A stretch of DNA of 64,000 nt from contig DETD01000014.1 of NCBI GenBank assembly GCA_002362105.1, positions 14,365 through 78,364 on the forward strand. The letters run 5' to 3'. Positions 23,001 to 31,228 of the stretch are shown here, one piece after another. This DNA is from Bacteroidales bacterium UBA3297. GTDB taxonomy: Bacteria > Bacteroidota > Bacteroidia > Bacteroidales > Paludibacteraceae. Each line of letters opens with the position of its first letter. Position 1 is the stretch's first letter. The notes under the pieces are model-generated. The model worked only from the letters and a program-made list of their open reading frames with translations. It did no database searches and was not told the origin of the DNA. The translations under genes and the position numbers were made by a program.

Positions 23001-26000
23001 TAGACTTATTGAGATAGGTATAGGTATAAGTACCACAAGATTCTATCTTCTTGCTCACATACTTAGGCGAGAATATCTGTACCTTAACATTCCAAATGCT
23101 GTCGCAACCGCAAACAGGGACAACCCCGACAACAGTATCGGCGAAAGAAGTGTCGGAGCGGATAATCAGAGTACGGTTATCACGGGTTCTATAAACTAGA
23201 GAGTCGCAAGCCCGCAGTTCTTCCTTGGTAAAGACAGAAGAATTGATTCTAATCTTGAATGGAGTTTCTGTTCCACACGTATTCTCGTCCTCTGCAAACT
23301 GAATGACCTCAACATAGTCGGACTTTTTCTTAACAGAACGACTTGTAGAATCCTTTTTATAGGTGAGTAAGTCGCAGAAACCGACATTGGCAAACTCGTC
23401 ACCCTTAATAGAGCTCAACACAAGCGGCAACTCGCAAGTCATACACTTTTCAGCCGTATGGCTACCAATATATATGGTATCGTTAACGGATGAAATACCT
23501 TTCAGACGAACCTTGATTTTTGCTATAGTTACAGGGCAACCGTCATGAACAATTTGAGGATATAAAGATTTCGGATCATCAAGGGCAGAAATCTTAAGTG
23601 AATCGTAGAAAATAGTATCATTCAGATAACGTTTTCCTTTGAGCACAAGTTCCTCACCATTAGACAAAGTAATAGTCTCGGAAGAACAACTCTGGCCCAC
23701 ATACGAGGTAGTATCGGTTTTGTAAACCGACTTGAAAATGCGGACATTAACAATATTAATCCGGTCAAATTCCTTTCCTGTGGTAAAGTTAGTATCACGG
23801 TAAACCACATTCTGGAAATCAGCATTTATATAATACTCGTTCGGATCGCGTTGTTCAAGCGGGAAGCCAAGGGTTATGATTTCGCCATTTAGCTTCTGGT
23901 AGTCATAGGTATTACATTGCTCTTTGGCAATCACCGTCTCGAAGACAGCAGTAGGAATAGTTACAATAACCCGACGTATAACAGAGTCGCAATCGCAAAC
24001 TTTGCTTCTAATGTGGTCGACAAAAATCAAAGAATCGATAATAGGTTCACTAGAACGTTTAATCGTATAGTTCTTCCCATCAGACCCCTTATAAGTATAA
24101 GACTCCTTATAACAAGACAATTTGACGATAGAGTCAACCTCCAGAGCCTTTGGATATACCGAAATACTTACATAGTCGCAATTCTCATTAGTGAAGAAAG
24201 TGTCCTTCTTAAACACTTCTCCATTATATTTATATGACCCACAACCAGTAAACTTAAGCACCTCACCCGCAGTACCAACAGAAACCTTCACTTTTTTGAG
24301 ATGCACAACACCACAATCGGCATTAGGGTCCGTATTGTCGGTAATCTCAGATACGTTCAACTCCGTGTTTTTAGTATAGGTAACACCAGCATACACGTTG
24401 CAAACCTCAACATCAGGTTCAACCACAGTATCCCATGCACACGCAATCGTAATAGGGACCCTGCGCGTAAAATTACCAGAAGAAGCAATAAGTGTATCGT
24501 TACCGGCACGAACACGTATAACCTTAGTGCCGTCGACCTTAAGCAGACCTTGGGTAGACTTCCATGTTACACCAGAAGCGACAGAGAAATCGTGCTTGAC
24601 CTTATCAGCAGAATCAATCTTGTTCAAGAACACAGGAGCAGCAGCCACCTTGGCAGCCACACCACTCAAAATCTGCGGATAAAGCGTATTAGGAGAAGAA
24701 GTCCATCCCGGCAATTTTTCGTTTGTCAACTTACGAGTAGAGTCGGATTTTGCCGTAGCATTACCGGAAGCTGCCAAACTGTGCTGATTATCGTAGATGC
24801 CCCCATGAATAACAGGAGCCGCAGTATTTTTATAGATAAGGGCATCTGATTTTTCCGAACCCTTTACAGCGCCAACGTTAATATTATTCGAGAACACAGG
24901 ACTGACAGCGGCAGAACCACCCGTCATGACGACAATACCAGCAGCAGTAGGAGCCTCAACCACTCCACCATTGAAACAGTCAGAAACATCGAGATCAGAC
25001 TGACTGCAAGTAGTAATACCACCGGCAAACTTACCACTATAGACGGTACCAATGTTCACACAATTGGCGATAGAGCCAGTAGCAGCACCGGCAATACCAC
25101 CCGCGAACTGGCCTTTTGCATATACACTGGCATTGTTTACACAACCCGTAACCTTACCAGAGTTAAGGCCAACAATACCGCCCACAAAAGTTTTATCTCC
25201 ATTTCCAGTACAGGTCACAGAACCCGTAACACTAATGCGTTCAACAACCCCACCGTTCACACAGAACAAACCGACAGGAGAAGTGTTAGAGACCGTAATT
25301 TTCACAGGGATATTGAAACAGCTACCCGCCTTACTGCGGAAAACGCCCTTAAAGTAATTGTTCTGGTTCCCGATAACAGACGTCATAGGTCCATCGGTAA
25401 TATCGTTCTGCACCTCAAAGATCCGGCCTTCACCACCATTGTTAACGGCATCATTAACATAGCCACGCAATTCTTCCAAATCCTTGTTCTTGGTAATCAA
25501 GAAAGGAGAGAAGACATTACCATATCCGCCAGAGAACCTGGTAGCTTTAGCCACCACAACAGGAACAGAACGAACGACACCGCCCTCAGCGAAAGTCAGC
25601 ATTACATTACCCTGAGCGACAGGCAGGAACGCGCCTACATTATATTTCAAAACCGAAGTGTTCGAGCAATTCCAGCTAGAAGAAACGGCTACCGAATCGA
25701 CATCGTTATTTGCCTTATTTGCACCAATAAAGTATATAGGCTGTTTCGCCACATTACCTATAGCAGACGCAGCAACAGCCGAAGGAACCGGATAGAGGCC
25801 CTTTTCGGAAGACCAGCCGGGAAGTAGTCCGAACTCTTGTCCAGCAGACATCGTGAACATAGTTGCGCCCGTTTGTCCCGCAACCGCCAAAGCGCCATCG
25901 AAGAGGCAATTAGAGAGCGAGCCACCATTAGAAATAGCAGCACCCTCAACATATCCAGCACTCATGCAGTTCTTTACAGCACCAGTAGCACGACCAGCAA

Positions 26001-27993
26001 TACCGCCAGTAGTAGCAGAACTAGAGCAGTCGACAAAGCCCATGTTAGCACAATCGGTAAGAGAGGCAGCCTTTCCGGCAATACCACCAACGTAAGAAGT
26101 TCCCTTTATGTTAGCCACGTTAACACATCCGGTAACAGCGCCAGTTGAAGAACCGACAATACCACCCACATTTGAAGCACCAGTAACAACAGCGCCATTC
26201 GCACAATCGGAGATGGAAACTGTTCCAGTAGCCGAGCCTACAATAGCGCCCACATTATCGCCACCCGATACACTACCGACCGTGTAGACATTCTTAATTT
26301 TCGCACTGCCAGCGGCACAACCAATAACGCCCACATTACCGCTCGTTCCGGCAATAGCCATGTTAATCGTATGCGCCCCACCGTCGAACACGCCCATGAA
26401 AGGTTTGGCAGGGGTACCGATAACCGTAGTAACCTCACCAATAATGTCATTATCGACAATAAAGGTCTTGTCGGCACTCCACCCTGCCTCGTGGTCAGCC
26501 ACCATTTTAGCGGCAGAAACCATATCAACAACCGACTTAATGTGGAACACCGTCTGTTCTGCGCCACAAGTAGGCATCTTTGTTTTCAAAATATCGGCGT
26601 CGGTTTCTGTTATAACCCCAACAGTGACCATAAAATCAAGCAAAGCATCACTTTGTGCGAAAGGTACAGGATAGTCGTTAAAACACCCCTTTCGGTGAGT
26701 CCAAATTATATCGTCAAGGTTAGACAAACCTTGGTCATCATTCATTCTTATCGCCAAACAGCCAGAACGCACCGAGTCCTTAGAAATTAGTGTGGCATGG
26801 TCACCATAAATTTCACCAACCTCGCTCACCAAGTAGTTGCCCTCTTCCATATACTTGTAATACTCTCGCGCATTATAGCATGTGGCAGGCAGCTCAAGTT
26901 CGTCACCTGACTTGTTATGTCCATAAAAGGCATTCATTCCTGCCATCTTATTCGTACCGCGTTCATCAGAAAAGAATAAGCGTCCTGTTGCATATATATT
27001 ATTGAAAGACACCTGTTTATCATTAACAACACCAAATGCGCCACCTGTATTTTGAGGATTATAAGCGTATGATACAAATACACTTATAGAATCGGATGTT
27101 CCACAATTTGAGACATCGGCATGACCCAAATAGCCAACAAGGCCACCATTATTGCCCAAGTCGTCACCCTTTCCCATGTTTATATACCCAGTGGTATAGC
27201 AATTCTCAATAACCGTATTCTTTCCTGTATTATAGGAAATCATACCAACAAGACCACCTGCACGGTTTTCCGCATCAAGCAGATTGGCATTAACATAGCA
27301 ATTCGAAATAAAACTTTGAGCAGCAATGTTACCCACAAGACCGCCAATCACAGAACCAGCACCTGGGGGATTGTCAAATTCAACATTATTTACAATACAA
27401 TTTCTGACCGTGCCACTATTCAAATAACCAACAATACCACCGGCTGGATAAGCACCTCCATAAATATAGGAGTTTAAGAGCGCACAGTTCTCTATTGTAC
27501 CCCCGGACATATTACCACAAACACCGCCATTGTTACGGGCACTAACAAAACATGACCAATCTTTGTTCGCCACATAATTCTTAACTATCAAGTTCCTAAT
27601 TACGCAAGTGGTATTTCTCGCAAAAGCTACCACTCCCGTTTCATAGCCCGAGCGATTAGATGTGAATGCAAAATCTGTGATATTGGAAAGTGTGTGATTC
27701 TTACCATCGAGAGTACCTATGAACGCATTCTGCTGGTTATAATTGTAATTAGCACCAAGAACAGACAAACCGCCAAAAGGAACGAATTTCACTCCAGTAA
27801 AATCCAAATCTGCAGTTATCACATAGTCGTCCTTTAACGCAGTCTTATTACCTTGAGCCATCTTCTTTGCGATAGCCAACCACTCATCGGTTGTAGAAAT
27901 TTCAGTAACTGCATACAAATTCGTAGGGTTCAAGGTTAGACACACGAGCAAACCGGTGAGCCAATATTTGAGTTTAGAAATAGAATACCGCAT
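20041..27993 (-). CDS. Giant T9SS-secreted protein with GLUG-like and CDSV repeats
   Basis: This 2650-residue protein has a signal peptide (about 1-28). Residues 30-1120 hold beta-helical GLUG-like repeats (GGIVGYLNSGTVRNC, VGGIVGSSTGAVTGC, GGIAGAATGSIANC). Residues 1180-2470 hold many divergent 60-100-residue units. Each opens with a Cys-x-x-(Y/F) segment and usually closes with CDSV or CDSI, for example ESCGTYTYTYLN ... GCDSII. Residues 2475-2563 form an Ig-like module with GYQWYKVEDG. The last 85 residues form a type A sorting domain (LYPDPVAVGG, IEIYNMLGVKVYRG, KKLIVK). It should be exported by the type IX system and displayed on the surface, probably as an adhesin. Two outer-membrane barrels follow in the same operon. 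Confidence 0.8.
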   Translation of the reverse strand: MRYSISKLKYWLTGLLVCLTLNPTNLYAVTEISTTDEWLAIAKKMAQGNKTALKDDYVITADLDFTGVKFVPFGGLSVLGANYNYNQQNAFIGTLDGKNHTLSNITDFAFTSNRSGYETGVVAFARNTTCVIRNLIVKNYVANKDWSCFVSARNNGGVCGNMSGGTIENCALLNSYIYGGAYPAGGIVGYLNSGTVRNCIVNNVEFDNPPGAGSVIGGLVGNIAAQSFISNCYVNANLLDAENRAGGLVGMISYNTGKNTVIENCYTTGYINMGKGDDLGNNGGLVGYLGHADVSNCGTSDSISVFVSYAYNPQNTGGAFGVVNDKQVSFNNIYATGRLFFSDERGTNKMAGMNAFYGHNKSGDELELPATCYNAREYYKYMEEGNYLVSEVGEIYGDHATLISKDSVRSGCLAIRMNDDQGLSNLDDIIWTHRKGCFNDYPVPFAQSDALLDFMVTVGVITETDADILKTKMPTCGAEQTVFHIKSVVDMVSAAKMVADHEAGWSADKTFIVDNDIIGEVTTVIGTPAKPFMGVFDGGAHTINMAIAGTSGNVGVIGCAAGSAKIKNVYTVGSVSGGDNVGAIVGSATGTVSISDCANGAVVTGASNVGGIVGSSTGAVTGCVNVANIKGTSYVGGIAGKAASLTDCANMGFVDCSSSATTGGIAGRATGAVKNCMSAGYVEGAAISNGGSLSNCLFDGALAVAGQTGATMFTMSAGQEFGLLPGWSSEKGLYPVPSAVAASAIGNVAKQPIYFIGANKANNDVDSVAVSSSWNCSNTSVLKYNVGAFLPVAQGNVMLTFAEGGVVRSVPVVVAKATRFSGGYGNVFSPFLITKNKDLEELRGYVNDAVNNGGEGRIFEVQNDITDGPMTSVIGNQNNYFKGVFRSKAGSCFNIPVKITVSNTSPVGLFCVNGGVVERISVTGSVTCTGNGDKTFVGGIVGLNSGKVTGCVNNASVYAKGQFAGGIAGAATGSIANCVNIGTVYSGKFAGGITTCSQSDLDVSDCFNGGVVEAPTAAGIVVMTGGSAAVSPVFSNNINVGAVKGSEKSDALIYKNTAAPVIHGGIYDNQHSLAASGNATAKSDSTRKLTNEKLPGWTSSPNTLYPQILSGVAAKVAAAPVFLNKIDSADKVKHDFSVASGVTWKSTQGLLKVDGTKVIRVRAGNDTLIASSGNFTRRVPITIACAWDTVVEPDVEVCNVYAGVTYTKNTELNVSEITDNTDPNADCGVVHLKKVKVSVGTAGEVLKFTGCGSYKYNGEVFKKDTFFTNENCDYVSISVYPKALEVDSIVKLSCYKESYTYKGSDGKNYTIKRSSEPIIDSLIFVDHIRSKVCDCDSVIRRVIVTIPTAVFETVIAKEQCNTYDYQKLNGEIITLGFPLEQRDPNEYYINADFQNVVYRDTNFTTGKEFDRINIVNVRIFKSVYKTDTTSYVGQSCSSETITLSNGEELVLKGKRYLNDTIFYDSLKISALDDPKSLYPQIVHDGCPVTIAKIKVRLKGISSVNDTIYIGSHTAEKCMTCELPLVLSSIKGDEFANVGFCDLLTYKKDSTSRSVKKKSDYVEVIQFAEDENTCGTETPFKIRINSSVFTKEELRACDSLVYRTRDNRTLIIRSDTSFADTVVGVVPVCGCDSIWNVKVQIFSPKYVSKKIESCGTYTYTYLNKSIAGIEVVNDTVIVDTLRNILGCDSIIRSSDITIHKAYPATVSVPVEVVACQSYTYVSENGNEIVCNADTAFNDTLVTKFGCDSVIPVKVSIIEPVVVDSVLHVCGDFVYKKRQGGSVTVKLGDNPSIIDSTFITDVWKNVNPDLCDTVFNLTVCSHATKVIQPKVEPVCGFREYTRFDGSKFDISESITVYDTLKSRVCDCDSIIRIDSFSVGVPFYPTADTKLDTTLFGCRFSEELTYVRKSNAWNADTTISFIPVSSESANQKGFLEIVKKRNPSVVALDTVRERTETGRYVTHYYWLAHDTMHTVTGCDSVIAFHVEYDGQHTLGRRYFYVDHTYAPFVFDGKTYEEPDFKKGVASHDSIEVVLPSVTGGCDTSYFAMIKMYPCKIIDTTMHWCDMATFYNLHHEQMKFYSDTVYTDTVRYHIPSSDTARCDSVIKTWRIKVGTTTPVSTIKPVYVGGCDEVTFHRSGPATNMVAEDTTFSTTTMFRCRYVNSTGCDSVVPVNAIVHKVEPANVIVKKTDFYRYVSPLDNSITRITSDTVIEERIPDAVTVKLADGTTYTCDSLIVTEVSIRPADWRDTVITACDSVYAIAMSVADDSIRGTFDEQPKQWYYADASFDAPNSVNINPYYHVKIVLSKSVYKSVTQEGCGEVKYKGKVYKKDAQLIERFTSVNGCDSIDTVKIIVHPVIYRDTTISGCGYLTFNSKTYKSADVVYDTVRYKSGCKCDSIVTTINIDVFEPAVVQQVLDSCMFLTYPKLKVVEFSSYLNANLYDVVAGRDTVYTKNQSFFRRLGADENGCDSIAKVQLNVNPCYPYPVIINKYNWILALNKDLLTKDVNSSHITGYQWYKVEDGEDNLLLGANQSYYTEDQALEGCYKVHVLFGKQEMESESICIDPSKTVSFSYDLYPDPVAVGGKVSIKCNFKVEDATIEIYNMLGVKVYRGQFNAKSGSDVEIPYVFKNAGNYYLKLAVAEGTVLGKKLIVK

Positions 27994-28280
27994 AAGTATC
28001 TTATATTTTGTAGTTCCTGCACGTCCAAAAAACTATGAATAGTCCATTTGGACAACAAGTTTAGATTGAACAAATAAAATAACATAGAGCCAAAGTTGGG
28101 GAAAACATGTTTGTAACTATTAAGCCAGAAACCATTCTCCCGAAAGGGTTTGCCTCCAATTTGACCAATAAATTTAATAATAAAATGGGAAACCAAGCGG
28201 TTTTTTCGGTAAAAAGTGAATCTCTCACTCACATTTGATGCAAACAAATACAAACAGATTGTATAATAATTCAACGAAAG

Positions 28281-29111
28281 TCAAGTTTTATTCTGCCTTA
28301 CACGTATAATAGGCAATTCGGTCACGACACCTTCAGAGCGCTCGAAAACGAAAACACGGTCGAACATAGAAAGATAACGATGATGCAGGGCACGGTAGGC
28401 TTTTTGCGGATCGTACAAACTCGACATCAAAAAAGAGTTTTGGATAATCATGAGCCACATACGGCAACATTGCGTATTGTAGTGCGAAATTTTCAAGTTC
28501 TTGTCTGCAATGCGCTGCCCCACACTCTCTACCGACATAGGCTTAACCATGGCAGAGATGCCCGCATACCAAAGTCCATCGGCATAACGACCAGTCACAT
28601 TTTTCACATAAACAGCCTCGATGATAGATGGCAGATTCTGGAAACCGTACTTACTACGGCGGTCTACAACATATTGTTGGCCTGTTGCCTCAGGCACATT
28701 CTCACTCACTATCTTTAAAATGGTTTCCTTCAAGCCGTCGTGCAAAAGTAGCGAAGGTTCGTCTTTAGGACGGGAGACGGCAGGACCGAGTTCGTTAAAA
28801 AAATGGACGTCGACAATCAGTTTTTGGTCAGAAGATTTTTCAAACTCCTGCTGCGCTCCTTCCATTATAGACTCTAACCACTTTTCATGTCCGCGCGGAT
28901 TAAACGCAACATTCTGCCGGTCGTACTTGAGTTCGGTCAGTTCAATGCCCAAGAGTCCCTTCTTTGTGTGGACCAAAAAATCGGGGCACTCCGATTTCTC
29001 AATTTCACCCAAAGGGAAAGAAGAATAGGAAGAACGGAAAAGCAGCATGGTAGCCCATTCGTGCTTGTCTTTCCTAATTTGATTTATGTTCAAATCTTCA
29101 CCCATCGGCAT
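28281..29111 (-). CDS. Uncharacterised protein, possible PD-(D/E)xK-like nuclease fold
   Basis: I do not recognise this 276-residue soluble protein. Residues 35-62 read EIEKSECPDFLVHTKKGLLG followed by IELTELK. A PD motif, a beta hairpin and an E-x-T resemble the core of PD-(D/E)xK nuclease-like folds, with Thr where the catalytic Lys would stand. The rest is mixed alpha/beta with no clear motif. It sits alone downstream of the galE terminator, and no restriction-modification partner is visible. No promoter consensus is clear. It could be a non-catalytic member of the fold or something unrelated. Confidence 0.5.
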   Translation of the reverse strand: MPMGEDLNINQIRKDKHEWATMLLFRSSYSSFPLGEIEKSECPDFLVHTKKGLLGIELTELKYDRQNVAFNPRGHEKWLESIMEGAQQEFEKSSDQKLIVDVHFFNELGPAVSRPKDEPSLLLHDGLKETILKIVSENVPEATGQQYVVDRRSKYGFQNLPSIIEAVYVKNVTGRYADGLWYAGISAMVKPMSVESVGQRIADKNLKISHYNTQCCRMWLMIIQNSFLMSSLYDPQKAYRALHHRYLSMFDRVFVFERSEGVVTELPIIRVRQNKT

Positions 29112-29137
29112 TTGTTTTGAAAACCACTATAAATATA

Positions 29138-29172
29138 TAAAAAAAGTGGCAGAAACAACAGTCTCCGCCACC
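29138..29172 (-). terminator. Rho-independent terminator after galE
   Basis: On the minus strand a GTGGCGGAGAC / GTTTCTGCCAC stem with a TGTT loop, two wobble pairs included, is followed by seven T. It lies 26 bp past the galE stop. Confidence 0.85.
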
Positions 29173-29197
29173 TATTTATGTTCCTTCGGAAAAAGCC

Positions 29198-30244
29198 TTA
29201 GGCATTCTGCTCCTTGTCGTGAGCTTCCTTCAATTTCATTTCCCATTTCCAGCAAGAAGCCAACGTGTCTTCCAAAGAGGCTTCTGCCTTCCATCCCAGT
29301 TCCTTATTCGCATAAGAGGCATCGGCCCAAACCTTCTCGATATCGCCCTCACGTCGCGGAGCGAACTCGTAAGGAACGTCAACCCCCGTAGCCGCCTTAA
29401 AGGCACTTACAATTTCCAGAACACTCACACCATTGCCCGTTCCAAGGTTGAACACCTCAACCGGTTTACGGTTCTTCTTATCAAGCATTCTTGAAACAGC
29501 CACCACATGGGCTTTCGCCAAATCGACCACATTGATGTAGTCGCGGATGCAAGTGCCGTCAGGAGTATTGTAGTCGTTACCAAAAATACGCAGTTTCTCA
29601 CGGATGCCCATGGCTGTTTGCGTAACATAAGGCAACAAATTATTAGGCACGCCATTAGGCAACTCGCCAATTTCGGCAGAAGGATGCGCACCAATCGGGT
29701 TGAAATAGCGCAATAGAATCGCCTTCATACCATGGCAAGCGCGGACCGTATCGCTAATAATCGTCTCGCACATCTGCTTAGTGTAACCATAAGGAGAAGT
29801 TGCCGGCTTAATAGGGCTCTGTTCTGTTACAGGAAGCGTATCGGGCTGTCCGTAAACCGTGCAAGAAGAAGAGAACACGATGTTGTTGATATCGTATTTT
29901 GGCATCAACTCCAACAAGTTCAACAACGAAGTGATGTTATTGCGATAGTAAAGTAACGGAAGTTTAACCGACTCGCCAACAGCCTTGCTAGCGGCGAAGT
30001 TGATAATAGCCTCTATACCCTGGTTTTTTTGAAAGAATTTGTTCAGCGAGGCATAGTCTTTCAAATCGATGTTCTCGTACACAGGAGATACTCCCGTTAT
30101 TTTTCGGATACCGTCAAGCACACCGATATTGGAGTTGGAAAGGTTGTCAATAATCAAGGGTTCAAACCCCGCCTCTATCAACTCGACAACAGTATGAGAA
30201 CCGATATAACCGGTACCACCAGTAACCAGAATTTTTCTCTTCAT
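29198..30244 (-). CDS. galE: UDP-glucose 4-epimerase
   Basis: This 348-residue extended SDR begins MKRKILVTGGTGYIGSHT and has INFAASKAVGESVK, FSSSCTVYG and the catalytic YxxxK in SPYGYTKQMCE. LRYFNPIGAHPSAEIGE and the late NLGTGNGVSVLE match GalE. It interconverts UDP-glucose and UDP-galactose with tightly bound NAD, supplying galactosyl units for surface glycans. The ATG lies directly after the stop of the sugar nucleotidyltransferase gene, with no gap, so the two are coupled. Length is normal for the family. Confidence 0.95.
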   Translation of the reverse strand: MKRKILVTGGTGYIGSHTVVELIEAGFEPLIIDNLSNSNIGVLDGIRKITGVSPVYENIDLKDYASLNKFFQKNQGIEAIINFAASKAVGESVKLPLLYYRNNITSLLNLLELMPKYDINNIVFSSSCTVYGQPDTLPVTEQSPIKPATSPYGYTKQMCETIISDTVRACHGMKAILLRYFNPIGAHPSAEIGELPNGVPNNLLPYVTQTAMGIREKLRIFGNDYNTPDGTCIRDYINVVDLAKAHVVAVSRMLDKKNRKPVEVFNLGTGNGVSVLEIVSAFKAATGVDVPYEFAPRREGDIEKVWADASYANKELGWKAEASLEDTLASCWKWEMKLKEAHDKEQNA

Positions 30245-31156
30245 TTAAAACAATTTAGTTGGATATACGCCAGCATTGACGAGATCTGCAATTTTCTGCA
30301 CAACAACCGGACGGTCTTCAATATAGGTAACGCCGAACCACTTGCAAGGAGTTTCCAACACCTCGATAGAAGCGGCACCCGTCTCGATAAGTTTGTTTAC
30401 CATTGTAGGAATACCATATTCAGCCTTCAAGTTATCGGCATTAGCAGCCAAGAACTTGCGGAAATCGGCATCGGAATGTTCGAAATAGTCAGGAGTAAAT
30501 CCCCACATATTCATCGAAACCGGAAGATTCTCGTCGATAGACTCAAACTGTCCATTCTGCTGGTTCTTGAAAATAACGTCACCATTTTCGGTACGTTGAA
30601 CCTCGTAATGTTCCTCAACCGAAGTCAGATGGTTCTGCGCGTTCTTAGTGCATACGCCACGAGAAACAGAGCCATGATCGCTAAGCGTATTGCCGAGTCG
30701 GTAAGCCACCATACAATAAGCGTTCTGCTTGCCCTGCATAGCGTTCAAGCCATCGGCCAAAGTCTGGAAACTTTCCTTACCGTAGAAATCGTCGGCATTG
30801 ATAACCGCAAACGGTTCCTTAATTGCGTTTTTCGCCATCATAATGGCGTGGTTTGTTCCCCAAGGCTTAACGCGTTCAGGGTTCAAAGAGAAACCCTCTG
30901 GAAGCGCATTGAGCGATTGGAAAACGATATCGACAGGAATAGCAGCCTCGTACTTAGAAAGGATTTTTTCGCGGAAGTCTTTTTCGAAATCGTGACGAAT
31001 AACGAAAACAACCTTGCCAAATCCTGCACGTATTGCATCGTAGATAGAATAATCCATGATGGTTTCGCCAGAAGGGCCCACACCATCAAGTTGTTTCAAC
31101 TTGCCATAGCGGCTACCCATACCGGCCGCCAGCACCAATAAAACAGGTTTTCCCAT
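30245..31156 (-). CDS. Sugar nucleotidyltransferase
   Basis: This 303-residue GT-A-fold protein has the signature loop LVLAAGMGSRYGKLKQLDG and the metal-binding region AVINADDFYG. LSDHGSVSRGVC and NMWGFTPDYF follow. The family transfers NMP from an NTP to a sugar 1-phosphate. The loop is closer to the general NDP-sugar synthase group than to GalU. Tight linkage to galE suggests it provides a UDP-hexose substrate, but the nucleotide and sugar cannot be read from sequence. The C-terminal part (SIEVLETPCKWFGVTYIED) resembles that of choline- and sugar-phosphate nucleotidyltransferases in this phylum. Confidence 0.85.
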   Translation of the reverse strand: MGKPVLLVLAAGMGSRYGKLKQLDGVGPSGETIMDYSIYDAIRAGFGKVVFVIRHDFEKDFREKILSKYEAAIPVDIVFQSLNALPEGFSLNPERVKPWGTNHAIMMAKNAIKEPFAVINADDFYGKESFQTLADGLNAMQGKQNAYCMVAYRLGNTLSDHGSVSRGVCTKNAQNHLTSVEEHYEVQRTENGDVIFKNQQNGQFESIDENLPVSMNMWGFTPDYFEHSDADFRKFLAANADNLKAEYGIPTMVNKLIETGAASIEVLETPCKWFGVTYIEDRPVVVQKIADLVNAGVYPTKLF

Positions 31157-31170
31157 TTCAATTATATTTT

Positions 31171-31206
31171 AGACAAAAGAAGCAGGAAGCCCGGGAAGGG
31201 ATCCCT
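31171..31206 (-). terminator. Probable terminator of recQ
   Basis: On the minus strand a GCAGGGA/TTCCTGC stem with an inner GGGATCCC-type palindrome is followed by TTCTTTTGT. The T tract is imperfect. Confidence 0.45.
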
Positions 31207-31228
31207 GCCTGTTCAAAAAACATCAAAT

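Noticed and set aside
20938..24849. Several plus-strand frames of 90-280 codons inside the 2650-residue gene
   Set aside because: They are antisense to a continuous coding frame with signal peptide, repeats and sorting domain, and none has a recognisable motif.
27936..28274. Minus-strand frame of 112 codons upstream of the 2650-residue gene
   Set aside because: It overlaps the start and signal peptide of the giant gene in another frame, has no motif and is AT-rich; it is more likely the leader region.
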